Shown here in pieces: positions 12,023 through 21,737 of a stretch of 64,000 nucleotides of DNA. The DNA comes from Coprinopsis marcescibilis. Taxonomy: Eukaryota > Basidiomycota > Agaricomycetes > Agaricales > Psathyrellaceae. The notes below the pieces were generated by a model that saw only the letters and a list, made by a program, of their open reading frames with translations, did not search any database and was not told the DNA's origin. Each line of letters starts with the position of its first letter. Position 1 is the first letter of the stretch. The stretch is taken from NCBI GenBank assembly GCA_004369085.1, contig ML210297.1, forward strand, positions 1 through 64,000. The letters run 5' to 3'. Both the position numbers and the translations under genes were made by a program.

Positions 12023-12753
12023 TAGCTCGGTTACAATGTAGTACTCTACAGCTCGTTATCCTTTTCGTCTAATTCTGTCGTATTATGTATTGGAAGTTCC
12101 AGCGTGGATATTAGCTATCATCTGTATTGCCAGGTACGCCCGACGTTCTCTTTTTGCAGTTACGTCTTCTCATGGCTTATATTTCTCCCTATGATATTGC
12201 AACTATAGTCACGCTCTTTTACAACCTCACTACTGACACCTTCCTACTCACCCTCATTCTTATCATATATCAATATACATATACTTCTGTTTTTCTCTTC
12301 GTTTTACATCCCCTCGACCTACTACTCCTCCTCGCATAATGAGAGCCCACTTTCGTTTACATATTGTTCATTCCTTCTATCTATCCCAGAAAAACCCATT
12401 GTATTAACACTTTGCCACCTTGGAGCCAGCATATCGATTAACATAGAAAACGATGGGACTTTTATCACAGCCAACCTCTCACATGTAGCATATATACTAG
12501 ATATCACGCCATAGATTCAAGTGTACCAAAAACCATCGATTTCCAGTCTACATATAGTGCGGAACAGAAGTAATGCTCCAATATACATTCCTTCGTGAGG
12601 TTACATAGATACATTGATCGTGATGAGTAGTAGTAATATGTAATGGTACATGTGCAAAAAGAAGACTACAATTCATGACATATAGGGAGCGAATCCGACA
12701 CTGTAAACTATATTCCAGACATAATAAATGAAGAAATACCAAAGGATGATGGG
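12023..12753. other. Convergent intergenic region
   Basis: 730 AT-rich bases between the 3' ends of P450-A and coiled-coil gene 2. Presumably both 3' UTRs and terminators. No gene seen. Confidence 0.4.
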
Positions 12754-15700
12754 CTAACTGATCCCATTGTTCGGCGAGTTGTCCCTCTTCCCCAACAAAT
12801 CACTCAAGCTCATGACAACACTCTCCGCACCTTCCCTAACCTTCTCCTTCTCTTCCTCCGCAACCTTAACCAATAACTTAGTCTCAAACCTGTCTGGATG
12901 CCACCGCCTCATATAATCCTTGATACGATCCTTCTCTGACCGAGATTTATCCGGGTAATGAGGCGAGCAGATGTAATATTCGATCCCGGCCATGGTGATT
13001 TCCTCTGGATTGGCGGGTTTCCGAATGAGAGGCCATGGGAAGTCTACCCACCGCAAGACTTCAATCGTTCCCAATTCCCTCCACATCCTGTCGTTTCTCT
13101 CGTACATCTTCGCCATCTCCTCCTTCGTGGGTATAGTACCCGCAGACCGCACTTGCCTCAAGGCTTCTAGTCGCTCTTGTTCAAGGCGGAACTTCTGCTG
13201 TTGTTGTCGAAGGAAATCAGCTTGCTTGCGGGCCCAATCTGCTTCACTGAAGGGACTACCGGGGTAACCAGACCCAACGGAGCCCGCTCGAGCTTTACTG
13301 GGAGAAGACCGTGGAGCACTGGCAGTCGATGCACCAGATGTTGACGTCGTGGCCGTCGGAGAGGACCACGTTGTCCAGGCAGGGGCACCTCCTGAGCCAT
13401 TTGCCGAAGGATATGTAGCGGAAGGTATTCTTGTCGGAGGAGATTGAGGCTTGGGAGTGGAACTAATGGGCGGATTGCCATAAGAAGAGCTGGAGCTGGC
13501 AATATGCCAGGACCCGTCAGCGCCGACGATATCCTGGCGTCGTCGTCGAATTTCTTCTTCGCGTTGACGGTACACCTCCTGTTGAGCGTGGCGTATATTT
13601 ATCTCCTCCTCCTCTCTCTCCTCTCTCTCTCTCTCCTCTCTCTCTGTTCTCTCTCTCTCCTCTCTCTCTGTTCTCTCTCTTTCCTCTCTCTCCCTTTCTT
13701 CTTTCTCCCGTTCCCGTTCCCGTTCCCGCTCAAACTTCTCCTTCTCCAGCCCTCGTTCGGGTTCGCCTAGATACACCGATTGCTTTGTCTTACTGGCTCT
13801 CGCTTTCTTCCCCTTCTTGCTCGCCAGCTTCTTCTCAAGCAGTGGTTCAGGTTCTGGTGACTCGGAAAGGTCACGCTCCACGGGTGTATCTTCCTCCTTC
13901 ACCTCAACGACGTCAACATCAGTCTCGGTAGTTATCCCCTGCAAAAGCCTGACAGCAGGTTTGATGACTGCTGCTGCTTCTAGAGACCTTATAGCGTCAT
14001 CGTGCTGCCTCTCTCGCTCCTGTAGCGCTTTCTTTCGTTGACTGATATTTTCCGCCAGTTTCTTCGTTTCCTCCTCTCGCACCTTCAACTCCTCCTCCAT
14101 TTTCCTCATTTCCTCCACATTCATCAACTCCTCCTCTTTCTCAGCCAAAGAGACCTCAAGTTGATATAGCTGTTTCTCCTTCAGCTTCAGCTCCCGCTCT
14201 TTCTTCATCACCTCCAGCTCCCTCTTCAGTGTTGCAGCCTCCTGCTCCTTGAGCTTCTTCTGGAGTTGGAGAGCTTCATACTGGCGACGTTCGGCTTCAA
14301 TCCGTTTCTGCGCTGTTTGCCTTTCCATGTTATGCGCCTCATTCGCCTTCTTGAGCAGTTCTTTGGTATGGGCTTCAGCAATTTGTTTCGATGTTTGGGC
14401 TTCCCGCGCTAGGCGCAGAGCCACTTCAGCCTTCTGACGAGCCTCTTCTAACTTGCAGATCTCTTCATCCTCTTTCTCCTTCCTTTCGCGCTCCCTCTTC
14501 TCTCGGTCTCTCTCTCTCTCCCGCTCCCTGTCCCGTTCCCTCTCTATCTCCCATTCTCTCTGTCGCCTATCCTCCTCAAGCCTTTCCCTCCGTTCAAGTT
14601 CTGCCCTCTCAAGCTTAAGCTGCTCCTCCAAGTCCGTCCGCTCGCGTTCGGCCCTCTCGCGCTCTGCATATACACGCTCAAACCTCTGATGATCCGCTTT
14701 CTCCCTCTCCGCCTCCAGCCTCTCCCTCTCATCTTGTTCACGCTCCAACTGCTCTCGCCTCTCTTTCTCCCTCTCGAATTTCTGCAGCTCCGCTACCAGC
14801 CTCTCCTTCTCCAGTCGTTCATGCTCCAACTGTTTTTGCCCCTCTCCCTTGAGGTTTTCCAACTCCGCTGTCAACCTCTCCCTCTCCAATCGACCATGCT
14901 CCAACACCTCCTCAACACCGTTGCGCTCGCTTTTCAATCTCTCTTCATTTTTGAGTATATCGTCCAGCCTTGCCTGCGCGTTCTTCAGCTCCAATGTTAG
15001 AGCAGACATGCTTTCCATTGCCTTCTTGAGCTCGAGGTTCAACCTTTGCGTCTCTTCCTTCTCTGCTGTAAGCGTTGCCGCAACTTCTTTGAGTTCCGCC
15101 TCCGAGCTCTCCTTCTCCCGTTCCGTCACACGCAGCTTGTCACTTGCCAGCTTGAGCTCCAACCTCAGCAAAGCCATCTTTTCTTTCTCCTTAATAAGCC
15201 CCACGTCCTGCCGCTCCTTCTCCTTCTTGAGTTCTAATCCTAGCCTCTCGTTCTCATTCTTTAGGTCCAAAATCGAGCGTTCCTTCACCTCCAGTTCCCT
15301 CTCGCAGCGTTCGCGCTCTTCCTGACCTTGTCGAGTCAATTTCTGAAGTTCTTCCTTGAAGACCCTCTCGCCTTCCATGATCCATCTTTGAAGGCTTTCT
15401 GATTGGCTTAGGAATGCGCTATGCGCGGCGATCTGTGCACTGCGAGGAGGGGCGATTGCTGTGGGATTAGATGCTTGCCCATTCGAGTGTTGGCTGGTCG
15501 TTGTCAACGACAGTAAGACCGCTGGCTGCGACCTCGTGCCAATAATAGTCCGTGGAAATTTGGCGTCGACGTCTTGAAGTTGAGAAAACATGTTAAAGGC
15601 TCTTGAGGGTGAAGCCGGTGGGGTGGACATCGTCGAGAGTAGCGAAACATAGGATAGCGGCCGATTTGAGGCGTCCATATCTCGCTGTGCCTCCTTTGCG

Positions 15701-15876
15701 GGCTCAGGTAGAGGAACATTGAAACGAGATGGGGGTGTAACAGGGGGTGTGGTCATGCTTGAAAGAAAGGAAAGGTCGGATGACCTCCAGGGGTCGGGTC
15801 CACCAGCTGGAGGTTCTGCAGCATCTCCTTGGGCAGAAGGGTTGGAACGATGCGGTCTTGGTGTCGTAATCGACAT
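12754..15876 (-). CDS. Intronless coiled-coil protein 2 with HPD-containing C-terminal domain
   Basis: A 1040-residue single-exon ORF, the longest of the family. The N-terminal motif occurs twice: SSDLSFLSSMTTPPVTPP and, about 45 residues later, LSYVSLLSTMSTPPASP, followed by DAKFPRTIIGTRSQ. A coiled coil of about 550 residues follows, very rich in Glu, Arg, Lys and Leu, with runs of alternating RE dipeptides encoded by CT/GA microsatellites (plus strand 13.60-13.69 and about 14.50 kb). A Ser/Pro linker leads to the C-terminal domain: MYERNDRMWRELGTIE, VDFPWPLIRKP, GIEYYICSPHYPDKSR, and RRWHPDRFETKLL with an intact HPD. WHPDRF within a short helical region recalls the J-like segment of IkB-like (NFKBIL1-type) proteins. 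Function unknown. It sits between P450-A and F-box-A on the opposite strand. Confidence 0.88.
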   Translation of the reverse strand: MSITTPRPHRSNPSAQGDAAEPPAGGPDPWRSSDLSFLSSMTTPPVTPPSRFNVPLPEPAKEAQRDMDASNRPLSYVSLLSTMSTPPASPSRAFNMFSQLQDVDAKFPRTIIGTRSQPAVLLSLTTTSQHSNGQASNPTAIAPPRSAQIAAHSAFLSQSESLQRWIMEGERVFKEELQKLTRQGQEERERCERELEVKERSILDLKNENERLGLELKKEKERQDVGLIKEKEKMALLRLELKLASDKLRVTEREKESSEAELKEVAATLTAEKEETQRLNLELKKAMESMSALTLELKNAQARLDDILKNEERLKSERNGVEEVLEHGRLERERLTAELENLKGEGQKQLEHERLEKERLVAELQKFEREKERREQLEREQDERERLEAEREKADHQRFERVYAERERAERERTDLEEQLKLERAELERRERLEEDRRQREWEIERERDRERERERDREKRERERKEKEDEEICKLEEARQKAEVALRLAREAQTSKQIAEAHTKELLKKANEAHNMERQTAQKRIEAERRQYEALQLQKKLKEQEAATLKRELEVMKKERELKLKEKQLYQLEVSLAEKEEELMNVEEMRKMEEELKVREEETKKLAENISQRKKALQERERQHDDAIRSLEAAAVIKPAVRLLQGITTETDVDVVEVKEEDTPVERDLSESPEPEPLLEKKLASKKGKKARASKTKQSVYLGEPERGLEKEKFEREREREREKEEREREERERTEREERERTEREEREREEREEEEINIRHAQQEVYRQREEEIRRRRQDIVGADGSWHIASSSSSYGNPPISSTPKPQSPPTRIPSATYPSANGSGGAPAWTTWSSPTATTSTSGASTASAPRSSPSKARAGSVGSGYPGSPFSEADWARKQADFLRQQQQKFRLEQERLEALRQVRSAGTIPTKEEMAKMYERNDRMWRELGTIEVLRWVDFPWPLIRKPANPEEITMAGIEYYICSPHYPDKSRSEKDRIKDYMRRWHPDRFETKLLVKVAEEEKEKVREGAESVVMSLSDLLGKRDNSPNNGIS
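13604..13690 (+). repeat. CT/GA microsatellite inside coiled-coil gene 2
   Basis: The plus strand is a run of CTCTCT blocks broken by CCTCTC and TGTTCTC units. On the coding (minus) strand it encodes the alternating Glu/Arg tract. A second, shorter CT-rich block lies at about 14.48-14.56 kb. Such tracts can change length by slippage while keeping the coiled-coil composition. Confidence 0.85.
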
Positions 15877-16235
15877 TACAACACGTTCAGGGCTCCCCTA
15901 AGGGTAGGACGAGCCTTGAAACCTCTAGGAGCGGATTATAAGATGGTTGTTAAAGTGGAAGTTCTGGTGCTGTGTGGTGCTGTGCTGAAGCGAGCAATGT
16001 CCACCGTTAGCACAGATGCTCGCCTGGTGGCCCGCCATAAACCTAGTAGTGGTGCTTAATGTCAGGACAAGAATATGGATCGGATGTGAGAAGACGTACG
16101 TACCACATAAAACAATCTGTGATGAGCGCAGAACAGGGGTTGGGAGTCACTAGTTAAGCTAGTCAAGATCCAAACAAACAGAGGCGCCACTAGGAATTGA
16201 TTATTGGAGATTGAATGTGTTGAACCATCACCATC
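15877..16235. other. Divergent intergenic region: coiled-coil gene 2 / F-box-A
   Basis: About 360 bases separating two divergent start codons. It should contain both promoters. No gene or distinct motif recognised. Confidence 0.4.
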
Positions 16236-17735
16236 ATGCGGCCTCATCCCTCGATTCAACCAATTCCACAGGAAATAATTCATTATATCATCCAGAAACT
16301 AGCTACAGACAAAGCTGCACTGCGAATAGCATCTTCTGTCTCTTCCAGCTTCCGCCAACCATGTCAAAAGTTGTTATTCTCCCACCTTACCTTAAAACCT
16401 CCTGAAATCTCAAGATACGCTCCATGCGAGGACCTCGTCGACCTTCTGAAAGGTTCCCCAATCATTGGCAGCTACTTCAAATCGATTCGTATCGAGGACA
16501 CTCCTTACCACAATGACGAGCTCAGGACGGGACCCAGTCTGTGGCTTACCCACCACAAGAGCTTTGCAGAAGCGTTCAACCTCATCCACACCGCTGGGAT
16601 ACAGAAGTTCTCTTTGTTCGCCAACAGTTTTGCTTCGATCAACGACAGGTATTGGTGGTACAGTCTGCCTCCCAGATCCAGGCAGGTCATCACCAGGATA
16701 ATGCAATCCCCCGCTCTCGTCCACTTTGAGGCGCACCTACCGGCGCCACTGGCTATTCACCTCTGCTGCGGCACAACTGTCCGGCGGCTGGACGTAATAT
16801 CTGGTATAGGCTCAGTGGCGCACCCGGGGTTTTCTGAAAGAAATAACGAAGGGGGAGGGGTTCACCTGGAAACCATTGCTTTATCAGGGTGTTGGGGTAT
16901 CCGTACGCTATTCCTGTGCCTTTTGCAAGGGAATGATGGCGATCAAAAGAGCGAAGGAGAGGGTCACAACTGTTTTGTTGACCTGAAAGCGGTCAAGAAA
17001 TTGAAAGCTTGCATTCCCTCAGGGCAAATTTACGAATACCTCGCAGCACTCGTATTAGAATGCCATTCCTTGCAAGTTTTCGCTATAGACACCCCTTTTG
17101 AGCAGGGCGACTGTGAGTGCCTTTTATCACTTTGCATCGAGTAAACACTCATTCTCTGCTGGATGCACCCGGCGGTGCGGCGGAAAGCGCATGCGCAACA
17201 TATGGACTTTTCAAAGTGCCCGGACCTGCGCAAGATCTTCGTTCGGGGACCAAGGCTGCGGGGGGAAGGACAGGTTTCGGACATAGTCAAAGTTGCTGCC
17301 GTCCACCTTCGGGGTGTGCCCACAGCAAACCTGGTGGAGGACGTGCATCTCTTCTTCTTACATTCCCTTGTTGGGTGGAGTTCTGCGCTGGAGAAGAATA
17401 TCATCCACAAATTATGTCGCCAAGGACCATGGGCAACGTTAGATGAGATCCTTAGCGATAAGGACAGATTCCCAATGCTAAAGCGGGTCAGAGTAGACCT
17501 GACGACAACAGGCTTGCGTGACGGTGATGATGAAGATACAACGGATGAAGGTGTGCCCGACGCCGCAATGAACGAGTTGCTGAGGCGAACAGAGGAGTTG
17601 TTGCCCAATTTGAAGCAAAAGGGGCTTCTTGAACTGAGCATTGTCATAGAAGGTGAGTAATTGGTAATGTCAGATCGTTATGGGAATGACTGAAAAATGC
17701 TTTTAGAAGAAGGGGTCGAATATGGGCCAATTTAG
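16236..17735 (+). CDS. F-box-like protein (F-box-A)
   Basis: Three exons in phase: 16236-17112, 17188-17652 and a 29-nt last exon 17707-17735. The N-terminus has an F-box-like segment (IPQEIIHYIIQKLATDKAAL, then SSFRQPCQKLLF). F-boxes usually bind Skp1 in SCF ubiquitin ligases. The rest resembles the leucine-rich, LRR-like region of many mushroom F-box proteins (LLKGSPIIGSYFKSIRIED, DFSKCPDLRKIFVRG, DEILSDKDRFPMLKRVRVD). The short last exon gives EEGVEYGPI before the stop. The same tail appears in the three F-box genes at 25-32 kb, which supports the splice. It is a diverged, inverted relative of those genes and, like them, lies downstream of a P450 in the same orientation. Substrate unknown. 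Confidence 0.82.
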
Positions 17736-17966
17736 TGGGATCGATATGAAGAAGCGACAAATACCAACTATCTGAATCCTTGGCGAAAGACTGGCATAGG
17801 ATACGCACTTCTGTACATTAACTATAACTTGTATTTCTTGCAACCCTGTTCTTGCCGTTACCTACCATCGCAGCCTTGGGTACCAGCAACGTGCGGACTC
17901 TTCGATACGATGAGGGTATTTATTATGAAGATGTATTAATACCTTTACGCAATCGCTTATGCATCT

Positions 17967-20072
17967 CTACGTCCCGTCCTCTTTCACGATCCACGATTCG
18001 ATTGAATCCATGATCAAGGAACTGCTCCCCTTCCAAACCAATAAATTCTTCGTCTTCGCATCCTCCTCTGGTGTCAACGTTGGCTTCCCTTGCCTTATAG
18101 GTGGCCGCTGGTTGGCCGATGCGCTCTGGCTAGCCGAGGCTCTGCGATAATGATTATAGGGCAAGCTTGACGGCGGTGCAGGGGTGGTTGTTCTCTCTGG
18201 CGGCGGTGAAGGCGATTGTCGTGGGGCATAGGCCGTAGGTGCCCAATATTGAGTAGGACTATGATATTCTGCCTGTCGGTTCGCGACTCCTCCTTTGATC
18301 TCTTGCCGCAACTGTCGGTAACCGGTGTCCTGAGGCTGCTGCTCCGACAAAGGGTTTGTTCGTCGTATTTCTTGTCGATAGCCTGCCTTCCATCGTCGTT
18401 GGCATTCATTATTTAGTTCATGCCTGAACTGAGCTTCAGCCGAGGCAGCAAACGAAGTTAAGGTTCGCCGGTGCTCCATCCGCAGGCGAACCTCGTGCTC
18501 AGGCGGCATTTGGCGAAGCTGCTTCTCGAGAGTTGAATTCGCTTCGTCCACCATAGCCAGCACATTCTCCTTTATCTGCGCCCTAAGCATCGCTTTCCAT
18601 GTATCATTTGGCTCCACGTCATTTGTCTCTGGAGTCGTAGCTGGGGTGCTGGGTTGTCGACCTCGGTCCTCGGCTTGCTCATCGTCAGAGGTAACGACAT
18701 CCATCGTGTGTTGCACATTTCCGGGAAGACCAGAAGGCTGCTGATGAGTTTGGGAGTGCAATGTCGAGTCTGTCGGTTCGTGTTCCAACGCCTCTTTCTC
18801 TCCCGCGAGCAGAGAGGTTTCTAGTTCCGATCGCTTGTTCCCCTCTGTCCCCTTCTTCTCCTTCCCAAACGTCTGTGCCATTAAATCCAACACCATTTGC
18901 ATGTTCTCTTTCGCTTTGACCTCCAAAGTTGACTTTTCCTTCGCTGTCCTCAGCTCCGCGTCAAGCAAGGACTGCAGTCGCTCCCTCTCCTTCCTTTCTG
19001 TTACAAGCATGTCCATTGCTCCCTTGAATTGCAATTCCCAGCCCTCCTTCGCCTTCTTCTCTGATGAGAGCGTCTCCAATGTTCCCTGAAGCTCCCGTCT
19101 GAGCTTTTCCCTCGCTTTAATCTCCCGCTCCAGGTTTTGATTCGCCATGTTGAGTTCCAGATTCAGCGAGATAAGCTTCTCCACCGTATTCTTGAGTTGC
19201 ACCCCTACCGATGCCAAATTTTCCTTCTCCGCCCGCTCTATCCCAAGGGCTTCCGCAGCTGCCTGGAGATCCATCTCTAGCCTTTCCTTTGCCTTGGTCT
19301 CCGACTCCAGCTTGTCTTGGAAAGCCTTGAGTTCCATGGGTTCAGACTTTTGCCCGTCTGCCGCTAGCGTCCTCTTGACCTCCACAAGTTCCAACTCTAA
19401 AATCTCTCTCGCTTTAAGCTCCTCCTCCAACCTCCCCTTTGCAGCCTGAAGCTCCAAGCCCAACGCAGCCAGCCTCTCCTTCTCTTTCACCAGCCCCAGA
19501 TCCTGCCGCTCCTTCTCCCTCTTGACCTCCAAGCCCAACCTCTCTTTCTCATTCTTCAGTTCCAAAGCCAATCGTTCCTTTTCCACGCGCTCCCTCTCGC
19601 ACCGTTCGCGTTCTTCCAGCACCTGACGTGTCAGTTGCGGAATTTCTTCCTTGAAGACCCTTTCGCTTTCTGTAATCCAGTTCTGCAGTTTCGGGTACTG
19701 GGTGAGAGGGGTGCTGATCGGAATTATTGGTCCACTGGGGAGCAGAGGTGGGGTAGGAATAACGATGGCAGCGGGATCGGACACCCGTCCAGTCGCGCCT
19801 TGGTCGGTCGTTCGCGTTATCGCGGGCACCGATGCTTGCGACTTTGCACCGATGACCGTTCGCGGGTACTTGCTCTCGACGTCTTGAGATCGAGGTCCGC
19901 GGAAAGCCGGGGGAGGTGAGGCAGGGGGCGTGGTCATTGTCGAGAGGAAGGAGAGGTCGGAAAACCTGTTGCCAGCCTGAGGCAGCACCCCTCCGCTATT
20001 CGCTGAACTGTCCGCACCACTACAAAGCGCGTTGGGAGTAGACCCTCGAGATGCTGGCGCCGCAAACGCCAT
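17967..20072 (-). CDS. Intronless coiled-coil protein 3, lacking the family C-terminal domain
   Basis: A 701-residue single-exon ORF. It shares the N-terminal signature (FSDLSFLSTMTTPPASPPP, then SKYPRTVIGAKSQ) and the start of the coiled coil (LTRQVLEERERCERER, KNEKERLGLEVKREKERQ) with coiled-coil protein 2. The coil ends around residue 430. The remainder is different: a Glu/Asp/Thr-rich linker, an Arg/Gln-rich helical stretch (RRWKAGYRQEIRR), and a Pro/Ser/Tyr-rich tail. The IEYYICSPH/HPD domain of paralogues 1 and 2 is absent here and was not seen downstream. The N-terminal motif and coil are therefore the conserved core, and the C-terminus has been lost or replaced. No function assigned. 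Confidence 0.85.
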   Translation of the reverse strand: MAFAAPASRGSTPNALCSGADSSANSGGVLPQAGNRFSDLSFLSTMTTPPASPPPAFRGPRSQDVESKYPRTVIGAKSQASVPAITRTTDQGATGRVSDPAAIVIPTPPLLPSGPIIPISTPLTQYPKLQNWITESERVFKEEIPQLTRQVLEERERCERERVEKERLALELKNEKERLGLEVKREKERQDLGLVKEKERLAALGLELQAAKGRLEEELKAREILELELVEVKRTLAADGQKSEPMELKAFQDKLESETKAKERLEMDLQAAAEALGIERAEKENLASVGVQLKNTVEKLISLNLELNMANQNLEREIKAREKLRRELQGTLETLSSEKKAKEGWELQFKGAMDMLVTERKERERLQSLLDAELRTAKEKSTLEVKAKENMQMVLDLMAQTFGKEKKGTEGNKRSELETSLLAGEKEALEHEPTDSTLHSQTHQQPSGLPGNVQHTMDVVTSDDEQAEDRGRQPSTPATTPETNDVEPNDTWKAMLRAQIKENVLAMVDEANSTLEKQLRQMPPEHEVRLRMEHRRTLTSFAASAEAQFRHELNNECQRRWKAGYRQEIRRTNPLSEQQPQDTGYRQLRQEIKGGVANRQAEYHSPTQYWAPTAYAPRQSPSPPPERTTTPAPPSSLPYNHYRRASASQSASANQRPPIRQGKPTLTPEEDAKTKNLLVWKGSSSLIMDSIESWIVKEDGT

Positions 20073-21737
20073 TTCTCCTCCAGCCGATGCTCTACGAGAA
20101 GAGTCCTAGCGGCAGAGGATAGGGATAGGTAGGTCCTTCGAGCACCCTTCACAGCTCAAGACGCCTGAAGTATGTCGCAGGCGATGACCATATTAACAGC
20201 TTGCCTCGTGGACGCAGGGCTGTGTGTGTGAACGCTTTGAGTTCTAAATTCAGATATAGGACATGCTCTGAAATCGGGAAGACCTGTGAATTCAATTCAG
20301 AGTTTGTTGAGCATTGGTCAGTTGATAGATTGGCAATCGATACTTGATAGGTTCCCGAACTGAATGATGTGCGGATTCCTACCATTATTTCGAACCCCTC
20401 CACGCACGAGTTGAAAATGCTTGCTGGGATTACTTTATGTACTATAGCGGTTTGTCGAAGCTGAGTCGTTATTTAGTGACATAGTGGAATGAGAGGAAGG
20501 ATTCAAGTGCTCGTTCCAACCACATTTACAATCGCGGAAGTGACGTATCAACAACATCTTATCTTATCTCACTTCTCTTCAGGGGATGTCCTCTTCCTCG
20601 TACCATGCAAAAGAGGGCAATTTCAAGTCCAACCGGCGCCCAGATCTCACAATGCATCCCACAGATCAACCAGTGTAAGATGAGCGTATAACATTGGTAC
20701 GGTGATTACACGTTGAATCTCTGAGTCAAGGAGGTAGGACGATAGTTCGAGTAAAAGCCAGGAAAGCAAGTGTGGTGAACTGCGGATAAGGCGAGAAGAG
20801 CTTGATAGAGCGGGAAAGGAGGGCGTAAAGGGGAGGAAGCAAGCGACGATACCGGATACATGCGTATTACAAAGGAGAGGAGCCAGAAGGAAGGAGGGCG
20901 GGACGGTGAAAACAAAGTACACCCAGACGAATAGCTATACATGTGTTACAAGTCGGGTGCTGAAGGAAAGGCTAAAGAGAATAACAGGCGTGCTGTGGTG
21001 TGAAAAGGGGGAAAAAGAATTCGGAAAGGCAACAGTTGAACCATTACAGGAGTGCAACAAACAACGATAAAAAAAACAGCTCGAGAAACGGTGCTTTAGA
21101 AGTAAAAGTGAGCAGTAGAAGGGATAGAAGCACAAAAATGAATAAACCGTGAACATGGTGCGTAAAAAAGAAAAAGAGTGGGTGGATTGAAGGAAGAAAG
21201 GTACTACAAATACACTTTATCGGTGGGTGGTAGGTAGCAGAAAAGCTCAATGGCGATTGGGGATAATGTGGAAAAAAGGTGACAGTACTAAACCGGGCAT
21301 TCATTGACTACTTTGCTAGATTGAAAGGCAGATGATGCGTCGTGACAAGGGGAGAGTATGAGACAACGAAAGCGATTGGTGGAGAGTGGCTGAGCGGAAA
21401 ATCGTTGAGGATGAGGCTCCGAAATTGTCGATAGGCGTTGGAGATATATAATGGATGATGGTTGATTGGGTGGTTGATGATTGAATGCCAATGGATGGAT
21501 GGTGGATATCGCCAACAATATATAACTTCCAAGAGAATGGAAAATAAAAAATCTTGCTTGCTTGCTGTGTTGAAATACAAATGAGACTTGAGACCGAGTT
21601 CGTAAACATAGTTGTGTATGCATCAAAGCGTCAGAGGGTTCGTTCGTTGTACAATTGCATAATGCAAAGGAGGTCCAGTAGTCGGTATCGGGAAAGATGG
21701 CCGGCGTTCTGGATTTGTGAATGCGGGAAGAAAAGGC
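20073..21737. other. Gene-poor 1.66-kb interval upstream of coiled-coil gene 3
   Basis: Lies between the start of coiled-coil gene 3 and the 3' end of DCP1. From about 20.75 to 21.55 kb the plus strand is clearly purine-rich (GGAAGG, GAAAAAG words), so the minus strand gives several overlapping Phe/Ser/Leu-rich ORFs. These have no motif and look like a compositional artefact. It may include the 3' UTR of DCP1 and the promoter of coiled-coil gene 3. Confidence 0.4.

Noticed and set aside
13444..15325. Plus-strand Ser/Leu-rich ORFs opposite coiled-coil gene 2
   Set aside because: Shadows of the Glu/Lys/Arg-rich coding strand; similar shadows occur opposite coiled-coil genes 1 and 3.
20647..21626. 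Several overlapping minus-strand ORFs rich in Phe, Ser and Leu
   Set aside because: They overlap each other in different frames in a pyrimidine-rich strand and show no domain; best explained by base composition.
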